From NCBI RefSeq assembly GCF_023703325.1, contig NZ_JAMQGM010000019.1:1-64000 (forward strand): 64,000 nucleotides of DNA. Direction: 5' to 3'. Shown here in pieces: positions 1-8,306 of the stretch; the stretch's first letter is position 1, and the number at the start of each line of letters is the position of its first letter. A program made the position numbers and the translations under genes. Under the pieces are notes generated by a model. It did not search any database, was not told the DNA's origin, and saw nothing but the letters and a program-made list of their open reading frames with translations. Origin of the DNA: Streptomyces meridianus (GTDB taxonomy: Bacteria; Actinomycetota; Actinomycetes; Streptomycetales; Streptomycetaceae).

Positions 1-200
1 TTCCCTTCGGTGTCCCCGACACTACCAGACCCTTTTCCGTTCCGTTTCCGGTCCGAATTCGAATCCGATCCCCGTCGAGAGAGGGGTTCTTTTCGCGCCT
101 TCCGGCGCGATCACCACTTTAGCGGTTCCCCCCCCGCGACTCATAATCGAGTCGACCGGTCCTGAATTCGGCATAGCGAAAACATTCCCGCAAGGGATCT
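1..200 (-). promoter_or_regulatory. Probable rRNA operon promoter/leader region, transcribed leftward
   Basis: No coding sequence is visible here. Read on the minus strand, the region carries two hexamers of the TAnnnT type: TAAAGT (bases 121-116) and TAGTGT (bases 24-19). The second is followed by GTCGGGGACACCGAAGGGAA, which looks like the Streptomyces pre-16S leader I remember (GTCGGAAACACCGAAGGGAAG). It is preceded by the purine-rich GGAAACGGAACGG type of sequence common in these promoters. The composition is much more A/T-rich than the neighbouring genes. An imperfect palindrome, CGACTC-ATAATC-GAGTCG, lies at 137-154. The 16S gene itself would start beyond the left edge, so the call rests on leader resemblance alone. 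Confidence 0.6.
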
Positions 201-316
201 TGTCGCCTGGTAGTGGTTTGTGCCGCTCGCAAGTGGTCTTCGAGGGGCTGAAGCCTGCCTCGAAGCGCTGCTCGATTCAGCGGCTCGTGCCACGTTACGC
301 ACCAGGAGTCCTCGCG

Positions 317-1003
317 TCAAGTCGCCTTCGGCTTCCGGCGTCTTGGGACATGGGCCCGGTACGGGCTGACCGTCGGCTCACCGGCGATCCAGAAACGCCA
401 GTGATGGTGTGCGCCGGCCCCGCCCACACCCGTGCGCGGACCGCTGAGGATGTGCTCGGCGACCGCCGGACTCCCGGTCAGCAGACGCAGCGGTCCGTCC
501 GGCCCTCCGCAGACATCGGCTCCGTCCAGCGTTCGGTCGATGTCGAGCGCGGTGGCCAGCCTCGCCGGACCGCGTGCCAGGTCACGGTCCTTGCGGGCCG
601 CGTGGCGGCGCTCGTACGCGAGCTCCCGGCCGCGGACGATCTCGCCGGCCCGCAGCAGGACGCCGCTCGCCTCTCCTTCGGCTCCGCATACGAGATTGAG
701 GCTGAACCACATGCCGTAGATGAAGTAGACGTAGGCGTGCCCGGGCGGACCGAACATGGTGGCATTGCGGGCGGTGCGCCCCCGGTACGCGTGCGAGCCC
801 GGGTCCGCGGGGCCCGCGTATGCCTCGACCTCCGTCAGACGCAGTTCGATCGGGCCGAGCGGGGTGGGGCGGACCAGAGTGCGGCCGAGCAGATCGGGGG
901 CCACCTCCAGGACCGGTCGGTCGAAGAACTCCCGCGCGAGCGGCGTAGTGTCGGACCCTGCGCGGGGCCTCGCGGGCTCGTCACCGGACGGTTGGTGCGG
1001 CAT
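317..1003 (-). CDS. DNA-3-methyladenine glycosylase (AAG/MPG family)
   Basis: A 228-residue protein that should excise alkylated purines such as 3-methyladenine from DNA in base-excision repair. The family signature is present. The catalytic glutamate and intercalating tyrosine lie in TEVEAYAG (E60, Y62). H71 is in GSHAYRG, the active-site floor is [18 protein letters not shown] (82-99), and GVLLRAGEI follows. The length is normal for bacterial members. The start is the ATG at 1003; the open frame runs upstream to 1222, but that extension is low-complexity and overlaps the divergent Spo0M-like gene. The gene is monocistronic, with rrn-like promoter sequence beyond its 3' end. The call is secure at family level. 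Confidence 0.93.
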   Translation of the reverse strand: MPHQPSGDEPARPRAGSDTTPLAREFFDRPVLEVAPDLLGRTLVRPTPLGPIELRLTEVEAYAGPADPGSHAYRGRTARNATMFGPPGHAYVYFIYGMWFSLNLVCGAEGEASGVLLRAGEIVRGRELAYERRHAARKDRDLARGPARLATALDIDRTLDGADVCGGPDGPLRLLTGSPAVAEHILSGPRTGVGGAGAHHHWRFWIAGEPTVSPYRAHVPRRRKPKAT

Positions 1004-1157
1004 GCGGCCCGAGCGTAGTGGAACGTGCGGGTGCACGACCGGGCCGTCCTCCTCCCCGGGAGACCGAAACCGTTCGGCGGAGGACACGGAACCGCCCGCA
1101 GCCGTTCCGCGTTTACAGGGGAAGGCGAGACACAGGCTCGGCCTGGGAGGGAAGATC

Positions 1158-1940
1158 ATGGGCTTCAGGAAGCTGCTGGCGAGCATGGGGGCCGGTGGGG
1201 CATCCGTCGAAACGGTGCTCACCGAGGCGAACGTCGTTCCGGGCGGGGTGGTGCAGGGCGAGGTCCGGATTCAGGGCGGCTCGGTGCCGCAGCAGATCGA
1301 GGGCCTGTCCGTGGGGCTTCAGGCACGTGTGGAGGTCGAGGGCGGCGACCACGAGTACAAGCAGGACATCGAGTTCCACCGTCAGCGACTGGGCGGGGCC
1401 TTCGAGGTCCAGGCCGGTGCCGTGCACAACGTCCCGTTCGGCCTCGAGATCCCGTGGGAGACCCCGATCACCACGTTCATGGGGCGTCACCTCACGGGCA
1501 TGAACGTGGGTGTGGTGACCGAGCTCCAGATCGCCCGCGCCGTGGACTCGGGCGATCTCGACCCCGTCAACGTGCACCCGCTGCCGGCCCAGCAGGCCAT
1601 CCTGGACGCGTTCGGCAGCCTCGGCTTCGGCTTCCGGAACGCCGATCTCGAGCGCGGACACATCCGCGGGACACGGCAACGACTGCCGTTCTACCAGGAG
1701 ATCGAGTTCTACGCCCCACAGCAGTACCGCGGCCTCAACCAGGTGGAACTGACGTTCGTCGCCGACGACCGGGAGATGGACGTCATCCTGGAGATGGACA
1801 AGAAGCCGGGTCTCTTCACCGAGGGCAGCGACTCCTACCGGGCGTTCACCGTCGGCCTCTCCTCCTTCCAGCAGACCGACTGGGCGGCCTACATCAACCA
1901 GTGGCTGTCCGAAGTCGGCGGGCGTCGCAACTGGTTCTGA
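1158..1940 (+). CDS. Spo0M-like (SpoOM family) sporulation-control protein
   Basis: A 260-residue soluble protein beginning [20 protein letters not shown], typical of the SpoOM/arrestin-fold family. In Bacillus this family modulates the onset of sporulation, and it is widespread in streptomycetes. The first half is the arrestin-like beta sandwich, with the conserved pattern [21 protein letters not shown] and the DIEFHR block. The C-terminal half carries the FGFRNADLE and [15 protein letters not shown] blocks. The start is the ATG at 1158, with GGGAGGGAAG upstream as ribosome-binding site; the longer open frame upstream has no homology-like content. The gene is divergent from the glycosylase gene. 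The molecular role in Streptomyces is not known. Confidence 0.88.
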   Translation: MGFRKLLASMGAGGASVETVLTEANVVPGGVVQGEVRIQGGSVPQQIEGLSVGLQARVEVEGGDHEYKQDIEFHRQRLGGAFEVQAGAVHNVPFGLEIPWETPITTFMGRHLTGMNVGVVTELQIARAVDSGDLDPVNVHPLPAQQAILDAFGSLGFGFRNADLERGHIRGTRQRLPFYQEIEFYAPQQYRGLNQVELTFVADDREMDVILEMDKKPGLFTEGSDSYRAFTVGLSSFQQTDWAAYINQWLSEVGGRRNWF

Positions 1941-2234
1941 GCCCCCGGCACGACGTCTGGGGCCCTCTCGCCGCACCCGCCCCTCACGGCGGGCGACACC
2001 ATCGGAGAGAGGGCCCGGGGCGTCTGGTGAAAGTGGCGTCGTCCGCCCTGGGGCAGGGCCCACGGCGCCCGGTGCGTGCAGCCGCCGGGCCCGGAGGACC
2101 GGCCTCGTAGTGGGCTGCTCGAACGGTTCGGCAGCGCGGCGGATGTGCGTGCCGGGCGCCGCGGGTCGGACGGGACTTCACCACAGCCTCTAGGCTCGGG
2201 CCCACAGAGATCCATCCGATCAGGAGGTTTCGAC

Positions 2235-2768
2235 GTGACCGAGCTCAAGAGGCCGCCGCTCCCGCACGACTTCCATCCGTCCGTGCCGTCCTTCACCGTG
2301 GTGAGCGACGACGTGACAGACGGGGCCGTGCTGGGCGACGACCAGGTCCAGGCCCGCGGCAACCGTTCGCCCCACCTGCGGTGGGAAGGCTTCCCGGCCG
2401 GGACCAAGAGCTTCGCGGTGACCTGCTTCGACCCAGACGCGCCGACCGGTAGCGGGTTCTGGCACTGGGTGCTGTTCGACATTCCGGCCTCGGTCACCGA
2501 GCTGCCTGCGGGCGCGTGCAGCGGGGCCTTCCCCGGTCTGCCCGCCGGAGCGGTGCACGCACGCAACGACGCCGGATCGCACGACTTCACCGGCGCCGCC
2601 CCGCCGCCCGGCGACGGGCCGCACCGGTACCTGTTCACCGTCTATGCCGTGGACACGGAGAAGCTGGGGCCGGACGCGGACGCCTCGCCGGCGGCCGTCG
2701 GCTTCAACCTCCGGTTCCACGCGCTGGCGCGGGCCCACGTGATGGCGGAGTTCACTGCGCCCGGGTGA
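2235..2768 (+). CDS. YbhB/YbcL-type phosphatidylethanolamine-binding (PEBP/RKIP) protein
   Basis: A 177-residue cytosolic protein of the bacterial PEBP family, a small beta fold with an anion pocket that binds phosphorylated ligands; the cellular role is unknown. The hallmark [19 protein letters not shown] lies at residues 66-84 and the second pocket motif [11 protein letters not shown] at 128-138. The GTG start at 2235 is fixed by a strong Shine-Dalgarno sequence (AGGAGG, 6 bases upstream), and the length then matches the family. It stands alone between the Spo0M-like and HNH genes. Family assignment is secure; function is not. Confidence 0.92.
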   Translation: MTELKRPPLPHDFHPSVPSFTVVSDDVTDGAVLGDDQVQARGNRSPHLRWEGFPAGTKSFAVTCFDPDAPTGSGFWHWVLFDIPASVTELPAGACSGAFPGLPAGAVHARNDAGSHDFTGAAPPPGDGPHRYLFTVYAVDTEKLGPDADASPAAVGFNLRFHALARAHVMAEFTAPG

Positions 2769-2939
2769 TCCCGGCGTGCGCTCAGGCTGCCCCGGTCGTC
2801 GTCACGACGTCCGGGGCAGCGGCGTCTTCACCTGTCCTCGCCCGGTGGACGCGGGAAATTGCGTTGTCCCGAAGGACCCCTCCCGACAAGGTTGAAGCCG
2901 GGCCGCCGAGGGGCGGACGGGGACCGGGAGGTGGACGAC

Positions 2940-3443
2940 GTGCGCGGGACGCTGGTGCTCAACGCGAGCTTCGAGCCCTTGTCGACGGTGACGCTGCGGC
3001 GCGCGGTGGTGCTCGTCATGCAGGACAAGGCCGTGGTCGAACAGGCTCACCCCGGGCTGCGCATGCGCGCCGCCGCCGTCGAGATGCCGGTACCCCAGGT
3101 GATCCGGCTGTGCCGGTACGTGCGGGTGCCGTTCCGAAGACAGGCGCCGTGGTCCCGCCGCGGGGTACTCGTCCGGGACCGCCACCGGTGCGCCTACTGC
3201 GGGCGGCGGGCGACCACCGTGGACCACGTGGTGCCGCGGTCGCACGGCGGCGCGGACAGCTGGCTGAACACCGTGGCCGCATGCGCCGAGGACAACCACA
3301 GCAAGGCCGACCGCACCCCGGAGCAGGCCGGGATGCGATTGCTCAGCAAGCCCTTCGAGCCCACACCGGCGGATACGCTGCTGTTCGCACTCGGGGCCGA
3401 CGGCGACACCGGCCTGCCGGAGTGGCTCGCCGTGCCGGCCTGA
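2940..3443 (+). CDS. HNH endonuclease domain protein
   Basis: A 167-residue actinobacterial HNH protein. The N-terminal part (1-70) is the conserved block TLVLNASFEPLSTVTLRRAV. The HNH domain (about 77-131) has a zinc pair CAYC (C84, C87), the catalytic region TTVDHVVPRSHGG (D95, H96), N110 and CAEDNH (115-120). Such stand-alone proteins occur in most actinomycetes and have no agreed substrate. The start at GTG 2940 is chosen because GGAGG sits 8 bases upstream. The GTG at 2931 lies on top of that purine run and is less likely. No restriction or toxin partner is adjacent, so a housekeeping nuclease is more likely than a defence role. Confidence 0.9.
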   Translation: MRGTLVLNASFEPLSTVTLRRAVVLVMQDKAVVEQAHPGLRMRAAAVEMPVPQVIRLCRYVRVPFRRQAPWSRRGVLVRDRHRCAYCGRRATTVDHVVPRSHGGADSWLNTVAACAEDNHSKADRTPEQAGMRLLSKPFEPTPADTLLFALGADGDTGLPEWLAVPA

Positions 3444-3527
3444 CCTTCCGGCGTGTCCCGGGATCAGCGATCCCGGGACACTGGCGCGGTGCCGGGCGAG
3501 GCGTCGCCGCCGGCGTCCGGCGGCTGT

Positions 3528-4295
3528 TCAGTTGAGCAGCAGCTGGACGATGGCGGCGACGCCGACGGCCACGATGACACCGCGGAGCACGGTCGGGGAA
3601 AGCCGCCGCCCGACCTTGGCGCCTATCTGGCCGCCCAGAGCGGATCCGACCGCGATGAGGACCACCGCGGTCCAGTCGAACTCCGCGACGAAGAGGAAGA
3701 AGACGGCGGCAACCCCGTTGACCAGGGCTCCGAGAATGTTCTTGACCGCGTTGATGCGCTGGAGGCTCTCGTTGAGCAGCAGGCCCATCAGCGAGAGGTA
3801 GAGGACCCCCTGGGCAGCGCCGAAGTAGCCGCCGTAGACACTCGCGAGGACCAGGCCGACGAGGAGGGCGGCACCGCCGTGGGGGTGGGCCTGGGTCCCG
3901 TTGCGTTCGCGCCGCTTCTGGACCGCGCGCGACAGCCGCGGCTGCAGCACCACGAGCACGAGCGCCAGCGCAATCAGCACCGGCACGATCGTGTCGAAGG
4001 CCTTGGACGGCAGCGCGACGAGCAGGGCGGCGCCGATCAGCCCGCCGACCAGTGCGGCGGCACCGAGGCGGAGGACACGTGCGCGCTGGCCCTCGAGCTC
4101 CCGGCGGTACCCGATGGCGCCGCTGACCGAACCCGTCACCAGGCCGAGCGCGTTGGAGACGTTGGCCGTGATCGGGGACAGGCCGGTGGCCAGCAATACC
4201 GGGAAGGTGATGAGCGTCCCGGAACCGACGACCGTGTTGATTCCGCCGGCCGCGACACCCGCGACGAAAACGGCCACGGCCTCCCAGATCCCCAT
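3528..4295 (-). CDS. TSUP (TauE/SafE) family membrane transporter
   Basis: A 255-residue integral membrane protein with about eight hydrophobic helices in two repeats. It opens with the family signature VFVAGVAAGGINTVVGSGTLITFP, and the second repeat begins near LLVGLVLASVYGGYFGAAQG. The family exports or imports sulfonates, sulfite or related anions; the substrate cannot be read from the sequence. A basic cytoplasmic loop (RAVQKRRERNGTQAHPHGG) separates the repeats. The ATG at 4295 is the natural start. It ends convergently, 84 bases from the HNH gene, and shares its orientation with the SPFH gene upstream without evident coupling. Confidence 0.9.
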   Translation of the reverse strand: MGIWEAVAVFVAGVAAGGINTVVGSGTLITFPVLLATGLSPITANVSNALGLVTGSVSGAIGYRRELEGQRARVLRLGAAALVGGLIGAALLVALPSKAFDTIVPVLIALALVLVVLQPRLSRAVQKRRERNGTQAHPHGGAALLVGLVLASVYGGYFGAAQGVLYLSLMGLLLNESLQRINAVKNILGALVNGVAAVFFLFVAEFDWTAVVLIAVGSALGGQIGAKVGRRLSPTVLRGVIVAVGVAAIVQLLLN

Positions 4296-4354
4296 ACTGT
4301 GCCCTCTCCGCGATCAGTGCCCGATGCACCGATCATGCCTGAGGGCCGAACGGG

Positions 4355-5293
4355 TCAGTCGATCGGGGGCTGCTCCCGTCGCGGGGCAGGGGTGGTGCCG
4401 GTCTGCGGGGCACCGCCCAGCGGCCCGAAGTTGCCGATGGCACCGCTCAGTCCCTTGAGCGCGTCGCCGATTTCGCTCGGAACGATCCAGAGCTTGTTGG
4501 CGTCCCCCTCGGCGATCTTGGGGAGCATCTGCAGGTACTGGTAGGAGAGCAGCTTCTGGTCCGGGTCGCCGGCGTGGATGGACTCGAAGACCGTGCGGAT
4601 CGCCTGCGCCTCGCCCTCGGCGCGGAGCGCGGCGGCCTTGGCCTCACCCTCGGCCCGGAGGATCGCGGACTGCTTCTCGCCCTCGGCGCGCAGGATCTCG
4701 GACTGCCGGACACCCTCCGCCTGGAGGATCGCGGCGCGCTTGTCGCGGTCGGCGCGCATCTGCTTCTCCATCGAGTCCTGGATGGAGGTCGGCGGCTCGA
4801 TGGCCTTCAGCTCGACGCGGTTGACGCGGATGCCCCACTTGCCGGTCGCCTCGTCGAGCACGCCCCGGAGCGCAGCGTTGATCTCCTCACGGGAGGTGAG
4901 GGTCCGCTCGAGGTCCATGCCGCCGATGATGTTGCGGAGCGTCGTGACGGTCAGCTGCTCGATCGCCTGGATGTAGCTGGCGACTTCGTAGGTAGCGGCG
5001 CGGGCGTCGGTCACCTGGTAGTAGATGACCGTGTCGATGTTGACGACGAGGTTGTCCTGCGTGATCACCGGCTGCGGCGGAAACGGCACCACCTGCTCAC
5101 GCAGGTCGATCCGGTTGCGGATCGAGTCGATGAAGGGGACGACGATGTTCAGCCCGGCATTGAGGGTGCGGGTGTAACGGCCGAACCGCTCCACGATCGC
5201 CGCACTGGCCTGCGGGATGACCTGCACCGTCTTCATGAGTGCAATGAAGACGAGCACCACCAGGATGACCAGGACGATGATGATCGGTTCCAC
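4355..5293 (-). CDS. SPFH/Band 7 (stomatin-like) membrane protein
   Basis: A 312-residue protein with one N-terminal membrane anchor (about 4-23, IIVLVILVVLVFIALMKTV) followed by the SPFH domain (VIPQASAAIVERFGRYTRTL, then DLREQVVPFPPQPVITQDN). A long charged coiled coil comes next, with repeated RAEGE units (about residues 190-245: LRAEGEKQSAILRAEGEAKA). Such proteins oligomerise into rings on membrane microdomains and often partner with NfeD proteins; an NfeD gene lies 78 bases upstream on the same strand. The GTG start at 5293 is supported by GGGGAG upstream. The Pro/Gln-rich tail is likely disordered. The family call is firm; the protected client is unknown. Confidence 0.93.
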   Translation of the reverse strand: MEPIIIVLVILVVLVFIALMKTVQVIPQASAAIVERFGRYTRTLNAGLNIVVPFIDSIRNRIDLREQVVPFPPQPVITQDNLVVNIDTVIYYQVTDARAATYEVASYIQAIEQLTVTTLRNIIGGMDLERTLTSREEINAALRGVLDEATGKWGIRVNRVELKAIEPPTSIQDSMEKQMRADRDKRAAILQAEGVRQSEILRAEGEKQSAILRAEGEAKAAALRAEGEAQAIRTVFESIHAGDPDQKLLSYQYLQMLPKIAEGDANKLWIVPSEIGDALKGLSGAIGNFGPLGGAPQTGTTPAPRREQPPID

Positions 5294-5371
5294 TGGATGC
5301 TCCCCGTAACCCCTCGGTCGGCTGCTTGATCACGAGTCTGTCAGAGAGGCGTCCGCCGTGTGCCGGTTTCC

Positions 5372-5794
5372 TCACATGACGAGTGCTGTCGCCCCGTCGA
5401 TGTCGACGACGTCCACCTGCTGTCCCGTTTCGTAGACCCGGTCGGTGTCGAGCGCCCGCGCGGACCAGACCTCGCCGGCGAGCTTGATCCGTCCTCCCTG
5501 GCCGTCCACCCGTTCCAGGACGAGTGCCTGACGTCCCTTCAGGGCGTCGATGCCGCTGGAGAGCTGGGGACGGCGCGCGGCGCTGCGCCGGGCGATGGGA
5601 CGCACGACGGCGATCAGCGCCACCGAGACCACCGAGAAGACGAGCACCTGTGCCACCTTGCCGCCGCCCAGGACATCCGTCACCGCGGCCGCCACAGCGC
5701 CCACCGCGAACATGCCGAACTCCGGTACCGCGGTCACGACCAGGGGGATGCCCAGTCCGACGGCGGCGATCAACCACCACACCCAAGGGTCCAC
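5372..5794 (-). CDS. NfeD-like membrane protein, partner of the SPFH protein
   Basis: A 140-residue protein with three closely spaced hydrophobic helices (about 3-75), followed by an OB-fold domain (about 80-140, starting SSGIDALKGRQALVLERV and ending VDVVDIDGATALVM). It lacks the ClpP-like protease domain of long NfeD proteins, so it is a short NfeD. Short NfeD and SPFH genes are commonly paired, and here the SPFH gene follows on the same strand. The start is taken as the GTG at 5794 (VDPWVWWLIAAVG); the open frame extends to 5893 but would place a Pro/Arg-rich stretch before the first helix. Confidence 0.87.
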   Translation of the reverse strand: MDPWVWWLIAAVGLGIPLVVTAVPEFGMFAVGAVAAAVTDVLGGGKVAQVLVFSVVSVALIAVVRPIARRSAARRPQLSSGIDALKGRQALVLERVDGQGGRIKLAGEVWSARALDTDRVYETGQQVDVVDIDGATALVM

Positions 5795-5855
5795 GCATTC
5801 ATCGTAGTTGGGTGATCGCGGCGGGAACAGTGCGCGGATGCGCGGGAGCCGGCCT

Positions 5856-6647
5856 TCAGGACAGCGGAAGCCCCTGGGCGGTCCAGCGATCACCGGCGCG
5901 CTCGACCACGAGCGGCAGACCGAAGCAGCGCGAGAGGTTGCGGGAGTTCAGTTCCGACTCCAGCGGCCCGGCGACGAGGACCTTCCCCTGGCGGATCATC
6001 AGCACGTGGGTGAAACCGGGCGCGATCTCCTCGACGTGGTGGGTGACCATGACCATGGACGGTGCCTGGGGGTCACGCGCGAGCCGGCCCAGCCGGCGCA
6101 CCAGATCCTCCCGACCGCCGAGGTCGAGACCGGCCGCCGGCTCGTCCAGCAAGAGCAGTTCGGGGTCGGTCATCATGGCGCGCGCGATCAGGGTGCGCTT
6201 GCGCTCGCCCTCGGAGAGGGTGCCGAACTTGCGGTCGAGGTACCCGGACATGCCCATCCGGTCGAGGAACTGGCGCGCCCGCTTCTCGTCGATCTCGTCA
6301 TAGCTCTCGTGCCAGTGGGCGGTCATGCCGTAGGCCGCGGTCAGCACGGTCTGCAGAACGGTCTGGCCGTGCGGGAGCTTGTCGGCCATCGCCATGCCGG
6401 CCACGCCGATGCGCGGGCGCAGCTCGAAGACGTCGACGGCGCCGAGTTCCTCGCCGAGGATCCGGGCCTTGCCGGTCGTGGGGAAGAGGTAGCTGGAGGC
6501 GATATTGAGCAGGGTGGTCTTGCCCGCACCGTTGGGGCCGAGAATGACCCAGCGCTCGCCTTCGGCAACCGACCAGGAGACCTTGTCCACCAGAGCCCGG
6601 TCCTCGCGGACCACGGATACGTCCACCAGCTCCAGAACATCGCTCAT
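5856..6647 (-). CDS. ABC transporter ATP-binding protein
   Basis: A 263-residue single nucleotide-binding domain. Walker A is GPNGAGKTT (about 38-46), the signature is TLSEGERKR, Walker B is ELLLLDEPAAGLD, and the switch histidine is in MVTHHVEE. No transmembrane gene is adjacent, so its transport partner is unknown; it could be a soluble ABC protein with a regulatory role. The closest family type is the ModF/YlmA-like group often annotated in actinomycetes. The ATG at 6647 has no rival. It is divergent from the gene at 6759. Confidence 0.9.
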   Translation of the reverse strand: MSDVLELVDVSVVREDRALVDKVSWSVAEGERWVILGPNGAGKTTLLNIASSYLFPTTGKARILGEELGAVDVFELRPRIGVAGMAMADKLPHGQTVLQTVLTAAYGMTAHWHESYDEIDEKRARQFLDRMGMSGYLDRKFGTLSEGERKRTLIARAMMTDPELLLLDEPAAGLDLGGREDLVRRLGRLARDPQAPSMVMVTHHVEEIAPGFTHVLMIRQGKVLVAGPLESELNSRNLSRCFGLPLVVERAGDRWTAQGLPLS

Positions 6648-6746
6648 GAGCGCGTTGTCTCCCCTTGCAGTCTCGGATGTCGCATACGCCGGACAGGCGC
6701 AGCTCCCAGGGAAAAACTTACGCCACCGCCTCCGGGGTCAAGTCCT

Positions 6747-6758
6747 TAGGCTGGACCC
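6747..6758 (+). promoter_or_regulatory. Candidate leaderless promoter for the gene at 6759
   Basis: TAGGCT at 6747-6752 fits the TAnnnT -10 pattern and is followed by only six bases (GGACCC) before the ATG at 6759. No Shine-Dalgarno sequence is present. Transcription starting at or next to the A of the ATG would give a leaderless mRNA, which is common in Streptomyces. No good -35 is seen. Confidence 0.45.
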
Positions 6759-7568
6759 ATGCTCACCGAACCCCGCTCAGGACGTCTGGCCGCATGGGGA
6801 AATGCCCTCCTTGCCGGACTCGTCTCCCCCGATGACGCCGTTCACCACGCGGTGGGCGACGACACCCGGCACCGCATCGAGGGGCTGCCCGGCGAGCCGG
6901 GTCCGGTGGGCCTCAGCCTCGGACTGGGGCGGCTGCGGGCGCTCGGCGCCGCCGGGCTTCGCATCGCCCTTCCCGTGCCGGGGCATCCGCTGGGACTCAG
7001 CGGGCCCGCCGAGTTCAACGCGCGGGCGCTGGAGGCCGGGGAAGCGGTGATCGCGATCGGGCCGCAGGCACTCGGTCTCGTGCCCGCGGTGACGACCGTG
7101 GGCCCGGAGGGCGACGAGCACGTCGAGGTGGTGTGGCACTGCATTCCGGTGCGTGATGCGCCGCCTGCCGACGTTCCCTCACTGGGCGAGGCCGAGCGCG
7201 AACTCGCCGAGGCGCTCCGCGAGGCGACGGAGGTACTGGCGCGGCTCGACCTCGCCGGGGCGGGCCCGGCCGCCGAGGCGGCGCTGGACGCGTACCGGGC
7301 CCGCGCCGAGGAGAACCGGGAGGTGCTGGCGCCGGGCTATCCGCCCCGTGCGGCACGGGTGCTGGCGCTCGCGCAGCGGGTGGGCGCGCTGGTGGCCATC
7401 GCGTTCGGCGAGCACGGGCCCGACGGCGACGGCCGGGAGCACGGGGCGGCCGTGAGCGCCTCGCAGATCGCAGCTCGGGCCGAGGCGCTGCGCCCGGTGG
7501 AACGGACGGCTCGGCGGGCGCAGGTCGCGGCGTACAACGCGTACGTGGAGGCGAGCGACCGGGGTTGA
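6759..7568 (+). CDS. Conserved Streptomyces protein of unknown function
   Basis: A 269-residue soluble protein that I do not recognise by domain. The N-terminal half is mixed alpha/beta with the patterns PVGLSLGLGRLRALGAAGLRIALPVPGHPLGL and VIAIGPQALGLVPAVTTVGPEG. The C-terminal half is a long Ala/Glu/Arg-rich helix-forming region (from about residue 145) with heptad-like character. There is no signal peptide or membrane segment. Codon use is typical of the host. The start is the ATG at 6759, which lies just after a -10-like hexamer. It ends convergently with the response-regulator gene and has no operon partner. Confidence 0.8.
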   Translation: MLTEPRSGRLAAWGNALLAGLVSPDDAVHHAVGDDTRHRIEGLPGEPGPVGLSLGLGRLRALGAAGLRIALPVPGHPLGLSGPAEFNARALEAGEAVIAIGPQALGLVPAVTTVGPEGDEHVEVVWHCIPVRDAPPADVPSLGEAERELAEALREATEVLARLDLAGAGPAAEAALDAYRARAEENREVLAPGYPPRAARVLALAQRVGALVAIAFGEHGPDGDGREHGAAVSASQIAARAEALRPVERTARRAQVAAYNAYVEASDRG

Positions 7569-7661
7569 GGTGCGACCGGGGCGGTCGCCCCCGGACCGGG
7601 AGGTCCCGAGTCCCGCGTGTCGTCCGCGCTTCGGCAGGGTGCCCGGGCAGCGGCGGCCGCC

Positions 7662-8306
7662 TCAGGCCCCGTGGCGCACGGCCCAGAGCGCGGCCTGGGT
7701 GCGGTCGGCGAGATCGAGCTTCATCAGGATGTTCGACACATGGGTTTTCACGGTCTTCTCGGAGAGCACCAGCGCCTTGGCGATCTCACGGTTGGAGCGA
7801 CCGTCAGCGATCAGTGACAGCACTTCGCGTTCACGCTCGGTCAGGTTGCCGCCTCTGCCGGGAAGCGCCTGCGTGTCCTCCTGGGCGAACAGGGCCGCTG
7901 CGACTTCGGGCTGGAGCAGGACGTGGCCGGCGTGGACCGACCTGATGGCCCGGGCGAGTGCCTCGGGGTCGATGTCCTTGTAGAGGTAGCCGGCCGCACC
8001 CGCACGCAGTGCGGGGACGACGGTCCGCCGCTCGGTGAAGCTCGTGACGATCAGCACGCGGGCCGGGTTCTCGAGGCCTCGCAGGGTCCGCAACGCCGCG
8101 ATGCCGTCGGTACCGGGCATCTTCACGTCCATGAGGACGACGTCGGGACGCAGCTCCTCGGCCAGCTCGACGGCCCCGGCCCCGTCGGACGCCTCACCGG
8201 CGACCTCGATGTCGTCCTGCACTTCGAGGAAGGTGCGCAGTCCGCGTCGGACGACCTGGTGGTCGTCGACCAGCAGGACCCGGATCGTGCGGTCCCGGTC
8301 AGCCAC
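7662..8306 (-). CDS. NarL/LuxR-type response regulator
   Basis: A 214-residue two-component regulator. The receiver domain (about 8-125) has the acidic pair in LLVDDHQ, the phospho-acceptor D60 in DVVLMDVKMPG, and the switch region VTSFTE. The GerE/LuxR helix-turn-helix (about 150-210) reads LTEREREVLSLIADGRSNREIAKALVLSEKTVKTHVSNI. It starts at the GTG at 8306, 8 bases inside the end of the histidine kinase gene, so the two are translationally coupled and should be a cognate pair. The genes it controls are not indicated by neighbours. Confidence 0.95.
   Translation of the reverse strand: MADRDRTIRVLLVDDHQVVRRGLRTFLEVQDDIEVAGEASDGAGAVELAEELRPDVVLMDVKMPGTDGIAALRTLRGLENPARVLIVTSFTERRTVVPALRAGAAGYLYKDIDPEALARAIRSVHAGHVLLQPEVAAALFAQEDTQALPGRGGNLTEREREVLSLIADGRSNREIAKALVLSEKTVKTHVSNILMKLDLADRTQAALWAVRHGA

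Noticed and set aside
2940..3443. Restriction or defence island around the HNH nuclease
   Set aside because: No methylase, helicase, retron or toxin genes are adjacent and the protein is a common actinobacterial core type.
7569..7661. Hairpin between the unknown gene and the response regulator
   Set aside because: GGGGCG/CGCCCC and GCGACC/GGTCGC pairings are short and mutually exclusive; not strong enough to call a terminator.
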